64,000 nucleotides of DNA from Trochalopteron elliotii (Eukaryota; Chordata; Aves; Passeriformes; Leiothrichidae). The position numbers were made by a program, and so were the translations under genes. The DNA lies in the NCBI GenBank assembly GCA_024734555.1, contig JANPWX010000348.1, positions 197,899-261,898 of the forward strand. The letters run 5' to 3'. A model generated the notes under the pieces. That model did not search any database. It was not told the origin of the DNA and saw only the letters and a program-made list of their open reading frames with translations. Shown piece after piece: positions 12,054-23,053 of the stretch (its first letter is position 1; every line of letters starts with the position of its first letter).

Positions 12054-12590
12054 AGCCTTTCTCCTCACTGGCAGCTTCTGGGGGTGGTGGCAGTCAGGGC
12101 TCCTTATGGACTCGTCACCAACTGGGACACTGAAATGAGGGCAGAGCTAAAATTGCTGGAGAAGCTCTGAAACTTCCCCCAAAGAGGAGACTGCAACAGG
12201 GAGGATGGTGAGGGAGCCAGCATCTCCCTGACGTCCTGCAGCCGTTCAGCTGGACTGGGAGGGTGGAAGGACAGGGGAGAAGCAGGGAATTACCTGAAGG
12301 CTTAGAAGAGGAGTTCTGAGGAAAAAGACAGCTGCCCTTGGAGAACTCTGGCACTGCTCAAAGGGATTCAGTTCTGGTTTATTCTCAAGGGTTTTCTCCA
12401 GTTCCCAGCCTCACTCCTGCTCAGCAGCACCTCGTGGTGCAGGCAGAGACATCTCACATTCACACAGGGGCTGAGCAGGTGTAGGGTGAGACCCTGTGAG
12501 ACCCTGTGAGACCCTGTGAGACCCTACTACCCCCTGTGATATCCTTTCCTACCAGCATGTACAGTGCAGCAGAGAGCTCTCCAGAAGGCA
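12054..12590. other. Unique sequence with a 10-bp tandem repeat
   Basis: Non-coding spacer. Four exact copies of the 10-bp unit GTGAGACCCT are at 12486-12525, annotated separately. No gene was recognised. Confidence 0.55.
12486..12525 (+). repeat. 10-bp tandem repeat, 4 units
   Basis: The unit GTGAGACCCT is repeated four times without a mismatch, just upstream of a family C LTR. The perfect match suggests recent expansion, so it may vary in length among individuals. Confidence 0.9.
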
Positions 12591-12596
12591 CATGGA

Positions 12597-12873
12597 TGTC
12601 GCCCTCAGTTTTCTTGATTTCGAGTGTTTGAAATCTTGCAGTGCAGATCCTCACGCAGCTTGGAGAAAACAATGTATATTTTTACAGTTTATCTATTGTG
12701 TTTACATATTTCTCCTCCCCATCCAGGTCAAAGAGGTGGCGATCTGCAGCCTGTTGCAGCCAATCTCTTGCCTGTTGTACAAAGGTATATAAGAATGGAG
12801 TCAGATAATTAAAATAGAGAAGCTTTCCCTTGACCTGCTGTGCCTCGCTCTTCATGTGCCCGAAACTGTGGCA
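12597..12873 (+). mobile_element. Solo LTR, family C, copy 2 (diverged)
   Basis: Starts TGTCGCCCTCAG and shares the central family C blocks (the CTCACGCAGCTT block, the AGGTGGCGA block, the TATA-like ATATAAGA near 12786, and the GTGCCTCGCTCTTCATGTG end region). It is clearly more diverged than copies 1, 3 and 4. The flanks CATGGA and CGTGGA match at five of six bases, so the target duplication is probable but decayed, and the right end could lie one or two bases further on. Confidence 0.78.
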
Positions 12874-12879
12874 CGTGGA

Positions 12880-15589
12880 GGCAGATTTAACAAACCCAGC
12901 AGCCCACAGAAAGTCACTGCTGTATCCAGAAGCTCCTTCCCAGAGAGCAGCAGACAGATTTTAACAGGGGGAGAGGAGAGGGGGATAGGGCCACCCGGGG
13001 CTGGGGCTCCCTGGTGTGTCCCTGCAGCTCCTCACGTGTGGAGCAGTGGCTGCACAGCTGGCCCTGCCTGCAGAGCCTGTCTGCCACCTTCCCAGCCTGC
13101 TCAACACCCCAGGATGTGCCAGCACAGCCCTGATCCCCCACGGCTGTCCCCAGAACAAAGGAAAGGCAGGCACTTACAAAAAGCAGAGATCTTCCTGGAA
13201 CAGAGGGGAAAACCTCCCGATGGCACACTCGTGAGACCTGAGGCAACTCAGTGCTGCTGTAGGTCGTTATCCACCAAGTCAGCTGCTTAAAAACAATATT
13301 ATAAAGCTAAATTTTTGTCCTGCAGTGGATCAAAACTGCAATCTGCCCATGCTTCAGTTTCCCACTGAAACAGAGAAAGGAAATGACAGCCCTGAGCGCT
13401 GGGAGGACAGGTTTGGTAAATCCAAAATCTATTCATCTGCCTGAGATGAATGGAGGGACTGACAGAGGGGCAGAACAGCAGGAGGGAAGCCGGGACTGAT
13501 GCTGCTGTGCCTCGGGTGCAGCTCATCGTCAGTCAGGCACTGCATCCTACCCCAGCTCGGCCATCTCGGAGCCACAAGCACTTAAGCTCAATGTTTCTTC
13601 CAGTCGGTTTCCCTCCCTTCTCTTCCCAAAGCTGCCGGCAGCCTCTTTCCTCCACCAAACGTGGCCCTCTTGTGTTCACAAGCAAAATACAGAGAGAAAT
13701 CAGCAACAACTGCTCATGAATATGAGAGGATTGTTAGAAAAGGGGCTTTTCCCACACCTTAAACTCCGTTTAGATGGCTCAGGGAGCCACGAGCAGCATC
13801 CTACAGATTTCTGCCCAAATCCCACTGGAGCAAGCTGAACATCAACTCGAGCGTCGTGAAGGTTTCTACCTTCCCTCCCACTCCCACCTCCCTCTGGTTT
13901 GGAAACAAAGATCCCTTAGAGGTTTGCAGATCTAAACATGCAGTGCTTGGAAGAAATAAACCCCCAGCACAGTTATCTGAAGGGTGGAGAGGAAGAGCAG
14001 GGGGAAGGAATGCAGATCAGGGTGGGGTGGGGTGGGTGGGTGCACAGGGATGCGTGGCCACAGCACAGGGAGGCTGCAGCACAGCCCAGACGTTCTGAAA
14101 TGAAACTGAGCAGTCGTTTATATCAGGGTTTCCATAGAGACCAAGTTTTGAAAGACTTAAGGTGGAATGATTATGTATGTTCTGAAGGGCTTGGGATAAA
14201 AATAACCTTGCTAAGCGTTGCATGGGCTAATTAGATGATGATCCTTGGCTGGGAGCTCTCCTTGGTGGCACAGTCACTGTGCCCCTGGGCTTGCCCACAT
14301 GTTCCCTGCTGGTGTGCAATGGAGAATGCAGCACCTCAGACAACAGCAGTGATCCCTGTGTTTCCCTGGAAGGCTGTTATGCCTTTCAAAGGCTTGTCTC
14401 TCTACCACTCTGCCAGCTCAAGCAGAAACAACGTGTGCTCCAGCCCTTCTGCTGCCAGACCTGCTGTCACCAACACCCCAGAGAAACCCCTGGGGTCACA
14501 CAGTGGGCTCTGGCTGCGGGTTTGCAAAAGACAGAAAGAAGCAGAAAGGTGAGGAGGAGCCCAGCAATGAGCACTGATGGACTTCCACCTGCCATGGCAA
14601 GGAAAGTCTGCTCCAGAAATAACAAATCCACCCAAACCAGCCCAAAAGCATCTCTTTGATGGCAGCCTCAGACAAAGGCATTTGACCTCCTGGGATTTAC
14701 AGGAACTCCAGGGAGCCCCAGGGGGGTGTCACATCCAGGCCAGGGGGAGGGATGGTGGGGACATGGTTAATTTGCACCTTGACTGTATGAAACACCCTGA
14801 CATTGCTGTGTCTGGCACTGCTTTCCACACCCAGGTGCAAACAGGAAAACAGAATCCAAGGGAAGACCCTCAGCCAAAGAAATGGGAGGTTCTCTGACAG
14901 CATCTCCCACCCGATGTTTGGATGGAACAATTACTCAGTCTTGGCCAAACCTTTAATCCCTCAGAGACTGCCTGGGGTTTTTTCCCCACTGGCTGAAAAA
15001 AAAATGCACTTTGGGTTGCAGGTCAGCAAGAACTGCTCATGCACTTAGGTCAAAATGGCAGTGTGGGAAAATTCCTTTTCTGAAGCGTCCAGAACAAAAC
15101 CTTCTCAATACTTAGCTTTGAAAAAGGGGCATTTTGTTTGGAACTGCAGTAACAGGGTAAATGCATCCAAGACAGCAACAGAACCTTTGTTTGGATGGGG
15201 AACAAACACAATTCTTTGAGGGCAATTACTTCTACTCGGGCAAGGGATAATGGAAAAAACTTTGTTTCAGGTGGCCTCCCCCCACACTCATCACTCCCCA
15301 GTTTCCTCCAGTTAAAGCCATGAAACAAATTAGAGATTTCTCACTCAGCTGCAGCCCTTAGCCAGAAGAGCAATTTCCATGCTGCCCTCAGCCCAGCTGT
15401 CTCACAGTCTGGCTATCTAACAAGCCACACTGACTCTCAGTATATTTTTCCTACAGCAAATTCCTAATGATGGTTATGAAAACCTCCTTATGGTTTCCCA
15501 GCTGATGCAAAAGTAACATACAGCAAGAGGCCCTGATTCACACAGGAACATTTCTAAAAGCAGCCTCTGATTTTTGGGGCTGTGTGTGG
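12880..15589. other. Unique non-coding sequence
   Basis: GC-rich, CT/GA-skewed sequence with no recognised gene or transposon. It contains a G-quadruplex motif at 14020-14040. Open frames here are short and domain-free. Confidence 0.55.
14020..14040 (+). other. G-quadruplex motif
   Basis: Five G runs (3, 4, 4, 3 and 3 G) are separated by single T residues. Four runs with one-base loops are the pattern known to give very stable parallel quadruplexes. No gene start was seen next to it. Confidence 0.85.
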
Positions 15590-15862
15590 CTCGTAGAATC
15601 ATGGAATACCCTGAGCTGGAAGGCACCCACGGGGTCATGGAGTCCCACCCCTGTCCCTGCACAGACACCCCAACAATCACACCCTGGGCATCCCTGAGAG
15701 TGTTGTCCAAACACTCCTGGAGCTCTGGCAGCCCCAGGGCCAGGACCATTCCCTGGGGAGCCTGGGCAGTGCCCACCACCCTTCTGGGGGAAGAACTTTC
15801 CCCAGCATCCAATCTAAACCCCCCTGACACAGCTCCAGCTGTTCCCTAACATTTCCAGTCCC
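15590..15862 (-). mobile_element. CR1 LINE 3' end fragment
   Basis: On the plus strand the segment begins AGAATCATGGAATACC and continues with the GAGCTGGAAGGCACCCACGG type sequence typical of the reverse complement of an avian CR1 3' end. The element is therefore on minus and truncated at its 5' side, as most CR1 copies are. It resumes at about 16047 after an insert or rearrangement. Confidence 0.85.
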
Positions 15863-16046
15863 AGTGCTGGGCAGACAGAGGGAAAACCTCTTTTACTCAG
15901 TTGTTTTACACTGCCTCTTACTCCTAGTTGCAGGTTTCCTTAATGCTTGCTGAGTGGTGGGATCACTCAGAACAGGTGGAAGCCACTTTTTATGGTGTAA
16001 TTTAGACATTGGGGGTTTACCTGAGTCTGGACAAGAAGGTTGGATC
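15863..16046. other. Insert between the CR1 fragments
   Basis: About 185 bp of non-CR1 sequence with no TG...CA ends that I can identify. It is either the original DNA between two CR1 insertions or an unrecognised element. Confidence 0.5.
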
Positions 16047-16400
16047 AGCACCCTCGGGGGGAAGAACCTTGCCCTGAGCTCCATCCCAAGCCCTGGCACA
16101 GCTCCAGCCCTTGCTGGGCTCCTGTCCCTGTCCCAGAGCAGAGCTCAGCCCCTGCCCCTCTGCCTCCCCTCAGGAGGAGCTGCAGCCCCCGAGGAGCCTC
16201 CCCTCAGTCTCCTCTGCTCCAGCTGAACCAGCCAAGAGCCCTCAGCCTCTCCTCAGAGCCTTCCCCAGCTCCCTGTCCCTCCTTTGGACACTCTCCAACA
16301 GCTTTGGATCCTTCTGACCTTGTGGTGCCCCCAGCACTGGAGGTGAGGCTGCCCCAGGGCAGAGCAGAGCAGGACAATCCCTGCCTTGCTGTGACCTCAG
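16047..16400 (-). mobile_element. Second CR1 LINE fragment
   Basis: It reads like the continuation of a minus-strand CR1: the GAACCAGCCAAGAGCCCTC and CTTTGGACACTCTCCAACAG blocks are characteristic. Its beginning partly repeats the end of the CR1 fragment at 15590-15862 (the GGGGGAAGAAC to CACAGCTCCAGC portion). That points to two separate insertions or a local duplication rather than one simply interrupted element. The 3' end of its open reading frame is decayed. Confidence 0.8.
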
Positions 16401-18146
16401 CTGCTCTTCAGGGACTAAGAACCAAACACCTTCGCCACCAAATCCTGCTTCACACCTGACCAAGCTTCAACACACTCACCAAGAAAGTGTTGACAGCTTT
16501 TGTGTCACCTTTTGGGTCTGCTTCATTTGCTTTCTGATGGCTCTCACGAAAGACTGAGGGAGGGGAAATAAAACCTCTTTTGTCTTCCATTTCTGAAGCC
16601 TGGCAGGAAGTGGCAAGTGCTACTAGATCTGAAGGGACCCAGCTTTTCTGTAGTTTAGGAAAAGGGCAACAAAGACCATTTCTGATCCACAGGATTGCTC
16701 CTCCAGGAACTCTTCAGGCAGGACGGAGATTTCTGTCCCTGCATCCACTCAGGAAGTAAGTCATTAGGGGGACCTTTTCCCCCTTGCACAGAATACTCCC
16801 CTGCAGCCTCTCCTCCCTGCTGAAAGACTGCAGCATCTCCTTCAAAAGTGTCTTTGATGGAGGCAGTTCCTGGCCACGCCAATGGCAGCTGGATGTGGCA
16901 TCACTGATTTCTGAGTGTGGCTTGTGCTTTCCTCAGGTGCAAATGGCAAAAGACTCCAGCATCTATTTCTGCTTCCCGTGGTACCTCCTCTAAAGATCAA
17001 TCCTGTCTGAGCAGCACAGAGAGCTGCTTGAATTAATTCAGGCAGACAGCATGTTCCTCTCTGTAAACAGTGCCACAGCTCTGGCATCTGCAAAGGTTCC
17101 ATGTGATGCAGGGACCCTGAGTCAGGCCCACCAGGATGTGATCCATGAGGGCAGGGGTCAGGAGCAGGACATGTCTGCAGACAGCAGCCCCACAGTGTCC
17201 CTTGTTGTTCTCCTGACAGCACGAGAAGGAGGGAATGTGATGTGGTTTGACACGAGCAGCAACAATACAACTTTCCTCCTTCCTCAGGCAGCAAGTTTCC
17301 AACTCATCACCTGCTCTCAATAGAGCCAACGAATTTCCAAACAGATTTAATCTCAGCCTGGTCTCCTACCAAGCCAAGTTTAAGTGATCAGTGTGTGTGT
17401 GCACACCCGTGTGTGCGTTTATAGCCTTTCCCTTTTTCTTTATCCATCAGCATTTTGAACTCCCTGGCCCGTTCAGCTCTAATCTGACAGAGGCAGAGGT
17501 CTCCAAAAGGCCACATCCCAAGAGAAATGGCAAAAATACATATTTGATCAGGATTGGCAGACACTGTAATGAGGGGAATATCTGAAATGTCGTCTCAAAC
17601 CTTACTGCACACCACCCCAGAGGGGACTGAGCCAGAGACAGCCTTGCAGCAGCTTTTTCCCCGAGCCTCAGGTGGACAGGATGCTTCAAGTTCTGCTTTG
17701 GATTTTCCTCCCAAGTTGCCTCTTTCCCAGCACCTGGATGTCTCCAGAGCTGCCAGGGAAAACTGCCATCAGGTGAGGTGATTGTGGCCCCCCCTGGTCC
17801 CAAAAAGGCATCTTTAACCTTGAGAGAAACACAGATTTTGTGACTGTCTCCTTCAAAGATCCAGTGCCTCCTTACACGAATGTGCCCATTTATTGGCACA
17901 CATAAATTTGGATTGACTTTTATTAATACCTGAGCCTCAGATCACAGATCTGCAGTAGAACTCTGAGTTCCTAGTTGCTCTCAGCCTCACCATCACCTTT
18001 GGGTCTATCAGCCCCCCTGTGCCAGAGGCACAACCAGCACCACTGGCTCAACTCACTCCATGTCAGCTGACAGGAACTTCTGCAGGAATTTTCCTGGCCC
18101 TCCCCACTGTGCCAGGACTTGATTATCTCTTGCAAAGGGAAAAGCA
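16401..18146. other. Unique non-coding sequence
   Basis: No gene or known repeat recognised. It includes a short GT-rich stretch at about 17390-17415. Confidence 0.55.
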
Positions 18147-18152
18147 GCTCAG

Positions 18153-18465
18153 TGAAATATCCCCCTTGCAGCCCCCCAGGGCTGTTTGGCTGGCTCAGTC
18201 CCTTGGAGGGGTATTCCAGGGACAAGATAAAAGATGCAAAAGAGGCTCTTACCCCCCATGATTATTTCCAAGGTTTTATTCTTGAAGGGATTCCAGGGAG
18301 CAAGAGAAAGAACAAGGAAGAGCAGGGATTTATCTAGTCTCCTGCTCAGTAAAAGGTAGCTGGATCTCAGCCAAACAGGTCAAGAAAGGAAAGAAGGGTC
18401 AAACCATACAGGCTGTAGGCTTCAGGGGGTCGTGGGGAAAAAACATTCTCCAGAGAAATAAAACA
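18153..18465 (-). mobile_element. Solo LTR, family D, copy 1
   Basis: A 313-bp LTR on minus, running TGTTTTATTTCTC to GATATTTCA. The exact 6-bp target duplication GCTCAG is at 18147-18152 and 18466-18471. By eye it matches the family D copy at 32256-32561 at roughly nine positions in ten. Family D members carry an AATAAA near the middle. There is no internal region, so it is a solo LTR. Confidence 0.92.
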
Positions 18466-18471
18466 GCTCAG

Positions 18472-18967
18472 AGTTCAGCTGTCAGGACAGTGAAGGTGCC
18501 TCGAACCCCCTGTTTTCCCTTCCCACTGCAGGAAGATCAGCAGCAGCTGCTGCAGGTGCTGCCAGGGCTCCTGGGGAAAGGGAAGAACAGAAATCCTCTG
18601 CTGAAGGTCACCAGCCACCAAGTGCCACAGAGGGAGCAGGCAGAGCACACCACAGACTGATGGCACTTCAAGGTTTAGGTCTGTCTGTGCTGGGAGGGTC
18701 TGTGGGGACAGCCAATAAAGGCTCATGTAACTTTGCATACAAATGAATTGTTTTAAGGAATGAAATGCCATGAACAAGCCTGGACATGCCCCTGTCCTGA
18801 GGAGCAGGGGCAGGTGTTCCCCCCCTGGTCTGCAGAGAGGATAATTAAAGAAGGGGAATGGTGGATTTTGCAGGCTGGGCCTGTGGGGTTGCAGCCTTTT
18901 GCTCAGGCAATGAGGCTGCTGGCAATGGCATGACTAGGGCAGCACAGCCCAGAGCAGGGCTGGGTAC
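18472..18967. other. Spacer between LTRs
   Basis: Non-repetitive sequence, with no gene or motif recognised. Confidence 0.5.
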
Positions 18968-18972
18968 CCCAG

Positions 18973-19577
18973 AGTCCTGGGTTGCAGTATAAGATATGCA
19001 CAAAGTGTTCTATCACCATCTTCATGAACTGTTGTAACCAATTGTTGAAGCAGTGTTCTTCCAGGTTCTGTTCTTCTAGGTTCTTCTAGGTTCTTCCTTC
19101 TTCTCTTAAGGTATCTTTTGTTAATGGGTCTTCTGTTAATGGATCTTCTGTTAATGGGTCTTCTGTTAATGGATCTTTCGTTAATGGGTCTTCTGTTAAT
19201 GGCCTGCTGCATGACTCATAGATATCATAGTTATCTCTCTTTAATGGGCCATCAAGGACCCCCTGGATGACTCATTGACCCATTGTGAGATGCTCCGCCC
19301 AGGGGGAGGAGCCAAGCATTCTCACCTGGATATAATCTGGGATTTGGGACAATATGGGGACCTTACCCACTGGGTTCCCAGAGGATCAGAGCTACCAGAC
19401 CTTTCTATGGGATCACTGCTTCCATCATCCCGCTCAGGTTGTATTCTGACTCTGTCAGTGGTCTTTTGTATTATTGCATCTATTTTATTCTATGTTATTC
19501 TTTTTTTTTTTATTATTATTATTAAATTGTATTTCTGACTTGGAGCCTCTCACTCGTTTTGCTTTCAAACCACTACA
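18973..19577 (+). mobile_element. Solo LTR, family B, copy 2
   Basis: A 605-bp LTR. The exact 5-bp target duplication CCCAG is at 18968-18972 and 19578-19582; the first two bases have mutated from TG to AG. It carries seven 15-bp minisatellite units (19099-19203) and only one 40-bp unit. Promoter-like features follow: a GC box CCGCCC at 19295-19300, a GATATAATC box at about 19329 and an ATTAAA signal at 19521-19526. The minisatellite therefore lies upstream of the presumed transcription start, in U3. Confidence 0.92.
19099..19203 (+). repeat. 15-bp minisatellite in LTR B copy 2, 7 units
   Basis: Seven 15-bp units of the form TCTTCTGTTAATGGG, in phase with the arrays in the other two family B LTRs. 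Adjacent upstream, at about 19066-19092, is a short AGGTTCTTCT repeat not seen in the others. Confidence 0.92.
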
Positions 19578-19582
19578 CCCAG

Positions 19583-19857
19583 GCTCTCCCCTGGCCCTGA
19601 CACTGGAGGCTGTGTGGCCTTGGAGAATTTATCCTTCCTCCCAGTGCCCCTCTTAAAACAAGCATCCTGACACTGCCCTCCTCTGTAAAGCACCCTGAGC
19701 TCACAAGGAGGAGCACGGCATCACACAGAGTTATTGCTCCATCTGATCCTCTTCTCACCCTCCTCGAGTGAATATCTGAGAATCTCCCAGACCTGCAGCC
19801 AGCAACGTGACTCACATCTGTCACATGCAACTTCTCTATGATCCCCAAAAGGAAAAT
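19583..19857. other. Spacer between LTRs
   Basis: Short non-repetitive DNA between family B and family A LTRs. Nothing was recognised. Confidence 0.5.
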
Positions 19858-20487
19858 TGTTGGGAAAGATGGGACAGGAAAAGCTCACAAATGTGATTGC
19901 CTGGCGAGAGATACTGAGAGTATAAAACCTAGGAATGGAATAGAAATGAAAGCTGAGCTTTGAGATGTGATCATGGCAGGCAGGAGGACGGGGATTGTAA
20001 CAAACAATGGGACACTGAGGGACCCAAGGGTGCAGCCCCACCCCACCCTGCCAAGGTATCAGGGAAAAGATTGATGAGAAGATAGTGTTTAGGGTTTAGA
20101 ACACAGAGTGAGATGGTAATAGAGCAGTTCTCATAGGCTGTGTGCAAAGTCTGTAGGTTTTGGGTTGGTCACTGTAAATTAGAATATGCAACACATAAGG
20201 AGATAGAATGGATTGTAACAAGGTTCTCTGCCCTTCTCTTTACCCTTCTTACTTTACCTCCCTTACCTGGCCCACCTCTTACCTCTGACCTCACTGCTCT
20301 TACCTTACCACACTTATCCCTGCTCTCTCTCTCTCCCTCTCTGTGGGACTTCCCCTCAGCCCAGGCTGGTGGCTGAAGGCAAAAGGCCCTTTTTACCCAC
20401 CACCCTTGCAATAAACCCACGTGTTCTCTGAAAACTGTCTCAGGTTTGCAGAGTTCCCTCTCCCTGCCCTCCTCGGATGCTCTCACA
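19858..20487 (+). mobile_element. Solo LTR, family A, copy 2 (second subfamily)
   Basis: A 630-bp LTR running TGTTGGGAAAGATGG to GATGCTCTCACA, with AATAAA at 20410-20415. Unlike copies 1, 3 and 4 it carries a different central segment (about 19975-20060, with GGCAGGCAGGAGGACGGGG), shared with copy 5 at the right edge. The flanks GAAAAT and GGGTTG do not match. The target duplication has been lost, or the ends came from recombination between LTRs at different sites. Confidence 0.87.
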
Positions 20488-21157
20488 GGGTTGGCAGGGT
20501 GGTTTCATGTCTGGTCTCTTCCTGGGAGCAGGGCTCCCCTATTTTTTTTTAGCCACCTACAGTGTCTGTCTGTGTGCAAAGGGAGGGAGGGAGGGAGAGA
20601 AGCTGCTCAGAAACCAGGCAACAGGCAGCCATTTACAGTGTGGAGTCATCCACACCTGACATTTAGAGGCAAAATATGCTTGGAAGAGAAGGTTTTCCTA
20701 CCCCAAGGGCACCAGGCTTGGGAAAGCTTGGTTAGGGCTGAGCCTTGGTCCAGTAAAATCCACTGGGACCCTTATTTTTCCACCTTGTCTTAACTCCTGC
20801 CTTCCTCCCGAGATCTGGGAGAAGTGAGGGAATTAAAAATCATTGGAAGCTTTCCTTTCCTGTGCTCCACTGCCCTGTTTCCCCCGGGGAACAGTGGTGC
20901 TCTGGGCAGGCAACAACCCAGGGGTCACATCCTGCTGAAGGTTTCATCCTTAGTGCACTGGGCTGGAGAGCAGAACTCGTGTGATTCCTCCTGCTCACAC
21001 AGGGCTGAGCACCAGGGACTTGGATCTCTGAGAAGCTCCAAGGCAGGAGAAGGTGGGGTATGGCCTTTCCCCTCTGCTTTCTTCAGATCCAGCTGTGGGA
21101 GGGAGCTCAGAGGGTTTGGAGGAGTCTGGAGCGTGGTCAGCCCTGTACCTCCCTTGC
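20488..21157. other. Unique non-coding sequence
   Basis: No gene or repeat recognised. A short GGGA repeat occurs at about 20580-20598. Confidence 0.5.
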
Positions 21158-21390
21158 TCTCTGTTAGCAGAGGTGCAGGATAAAAGGAGAACGTGGAACA
21201 TTCTCCTCAAAAAAAAAAAAAAAACCAAACCTTGGGAATTTTAAATTGTTTTTCCAAAGAAATAATTTCTTTCTTTGCAAAAAAAGTCCCATGAAAGGAC
21301 AAATTTTTAATCTCAGGAACGTTTGATTTTAGGATCTTTCTGAAAGCCTCAAACAAAAGGCTTTGGACACTACTTTTCGATACTTTAAAA
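21158..21390 (+). repeat. Left arm of a large inverted repeat
   Basis: It matches the reverse complement of 22811-23053. The best-preserved part is about 21255-21390, with shared blocks such as AAAGTCCCATGAAAGGACAA, TTTGATTT and CTGAAAGCC. The outer part is bounded on both arms by TCTCTGTTAGCAG. It is either two inverted copies of one old repeat family or the termini of a larger element. The spacing is 1420 bp. Confidence 0.85.
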
Positions 21391-22557
21391 TGAGGATTTC
21401 CACCATCCCTTCATTCCCCTTGTCATAAAAGATCTATTTCATGGTCCATTTGGAAAGTGCTGCTCTTTAGTTTTGTCCTCTTTCCCTCCAGACTCAGAAC
21501 AAACCCCACCTTTTCACAGCTTCAGTATTCCCTGTCCTGTGCTGAGACCTCCTTGTCCCCCCGTGAGGCACCTTCTGACCAGCACCAGGCATGGATGGAG
21601 CCTGCAGGGCAGCACTTAACGTGGTAATTCTCCAAGGATTTTGTTTAGAGTTTTATAGCATTACACACCAGCCTTATTGGATTTAAATGGCTTAAATTAA
21701 CTGGGTTATTTAATGGATTGTCCAGATTAGGGAGGAATCTGCAAAGGCTGTTACTTCAAGAAGAGCAGCTGCTTGGGAAAGAAAAGATCTCCAAGTAACA
21801 TTAATATCCTGGAGGCTCACAAGTCCTGACAGGCCACTCCTGTCCTTTATTGACATTCTCTCATATGCATTTAGCCAGGTTTGTGTTTAGTTTAATAATC
21901 TCCTGAAAGTTTAATTGTTGCTTTATTCATCCATGACCTTTCCTTCTCATCTGGAGACATATTATTGCTAATCTACAAATTTCAAGAACCAGATTTATTT
22001 GCAAAACCAATTATTCTGCTATGCAAATCTCTCCTCTTCCTGCAGCCTGCCTGAACAGGGCTTTTTTACCTCCACCATAATATATAGACACTATTCAAAT
22101 ATTTAATTGTAAAATTTATCTATATTTCTTTTTCAAGCATGCCCAGGTTCTGCGTGGTGCAAAGTTAATTAAAATCTTTAGAATCAAAAGCAGGTCCCCT
22201 GACCTTGATCCAGACCTGGCAGACTTTAACCTCCAAAGTCCTCACTTGACCACAGGGGACCTGGAAGTACCAGCAAAGTGGAAAATCACTTTGCTGTCAG
22301 TGAAATTCTGATGGAGGAACACATCCTCTCCATTAGCACCAGGCATGACACCACCAGTGCAGACACACACAGAGCTCTCCTGAGTGGGCTGCAGAGGCTG
22401 GACCTGAAGGAGGGGCAGAAAAATGCTCAGAACAAAGATCTTTGCTACAGATCTTTACCCAAAACATCCTCAGTGGCACGTCCCCACAGAGTGCTGCTTC
22501 CCCTCAGCCTCAGGATTTCTGATCCTGCTGGCACAGGGTGGGACACAGGACACTTTG
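21391..22557. promoter_or_regulatory. Loop of the inverted repeat; candidate conserved block
   Basis: The part at about 21640-22190 is AT-rich and packed with homeodomain-type cores (TTAAATGG, TTAATT), an exact octamer ATGCAAAT at 22021-22028 and a CATATGCAT at about 21862. It lacks repeat signatures. This resembles a developmental enhancer, but the call rests on composition and motif content only. Confidence 0.33.
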
Positions 22558-22720
22558 CAGAGCCATGGAATGGCCTGGGTTGGAAAGGACTTTAAATCTC
22601 ATCTTGTTCCACCCCTTGCCATGGGCAGGGACACCTCCCAGCAGACCAGGGTGCTCAGAGCCACATCCAGCCTGCCTTGGGCACTTCCAGGGGTGGGGAT
22701 GCTGTGGGGCTTCTCTGGGC
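22558..22720 (-). mobile_element. CR1 LINE 3' end fragment
   Basis: The plus strand shows GAGCCATGGAATGGCCTGGG, followed by a TTGGAAAGGACTTTAAATCTC block and CCATGGGCAGGGACACCTCC. This is the reverse complement of an avian CR1 tail, so the element is on minus. It is heavily 5'-truncated and lies inside the loop of the inverted repeat. Confidence 0.85.
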
Positions 22721-22810
22721 CTCTGCAGAGCCAAAAATTTCATTTCTCTTCCTAAAGAGTCAGTGACTGTAATATTTACAGTATTTACAATATTTGAAAC
22801 ATGAGTCATT

Positions 22811-23053
22811 CCTTTTGAAGTATTGAAAAGTTGTGTCCAGACCACTCAACTTTTGTTTGGGGCTTTCAGGAAGATCATGAAATCAAATGTTCCTGAAATG
22901 AAAAGCTTGTCCTTTCATGGGACTTTTTTTTTTTGCAAAGAAAATAAAGAAATTATTTCTTGGTTAAAAAAAAAAATTTTTTTTGAAGTCCCAGGGACTT
23001 TTTGTGGAGAAAACCCCAAGTTTTCCTTTTCTCCTCCACTCTGCTAACAGAGA
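22811..23053 (-). repeat. Right arm of the large inverted repeat
   Basis: Partner of 21158-21390 in the opposite orientation. It contains a short extra hairpin AAGTCCC-A-GGGACTT at about 22986-23000 and a run of A followed by a run of T at about 22966-22984. The arms have diverged, which indicates an old duplication or two old insertions. Confidence 0.85.
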
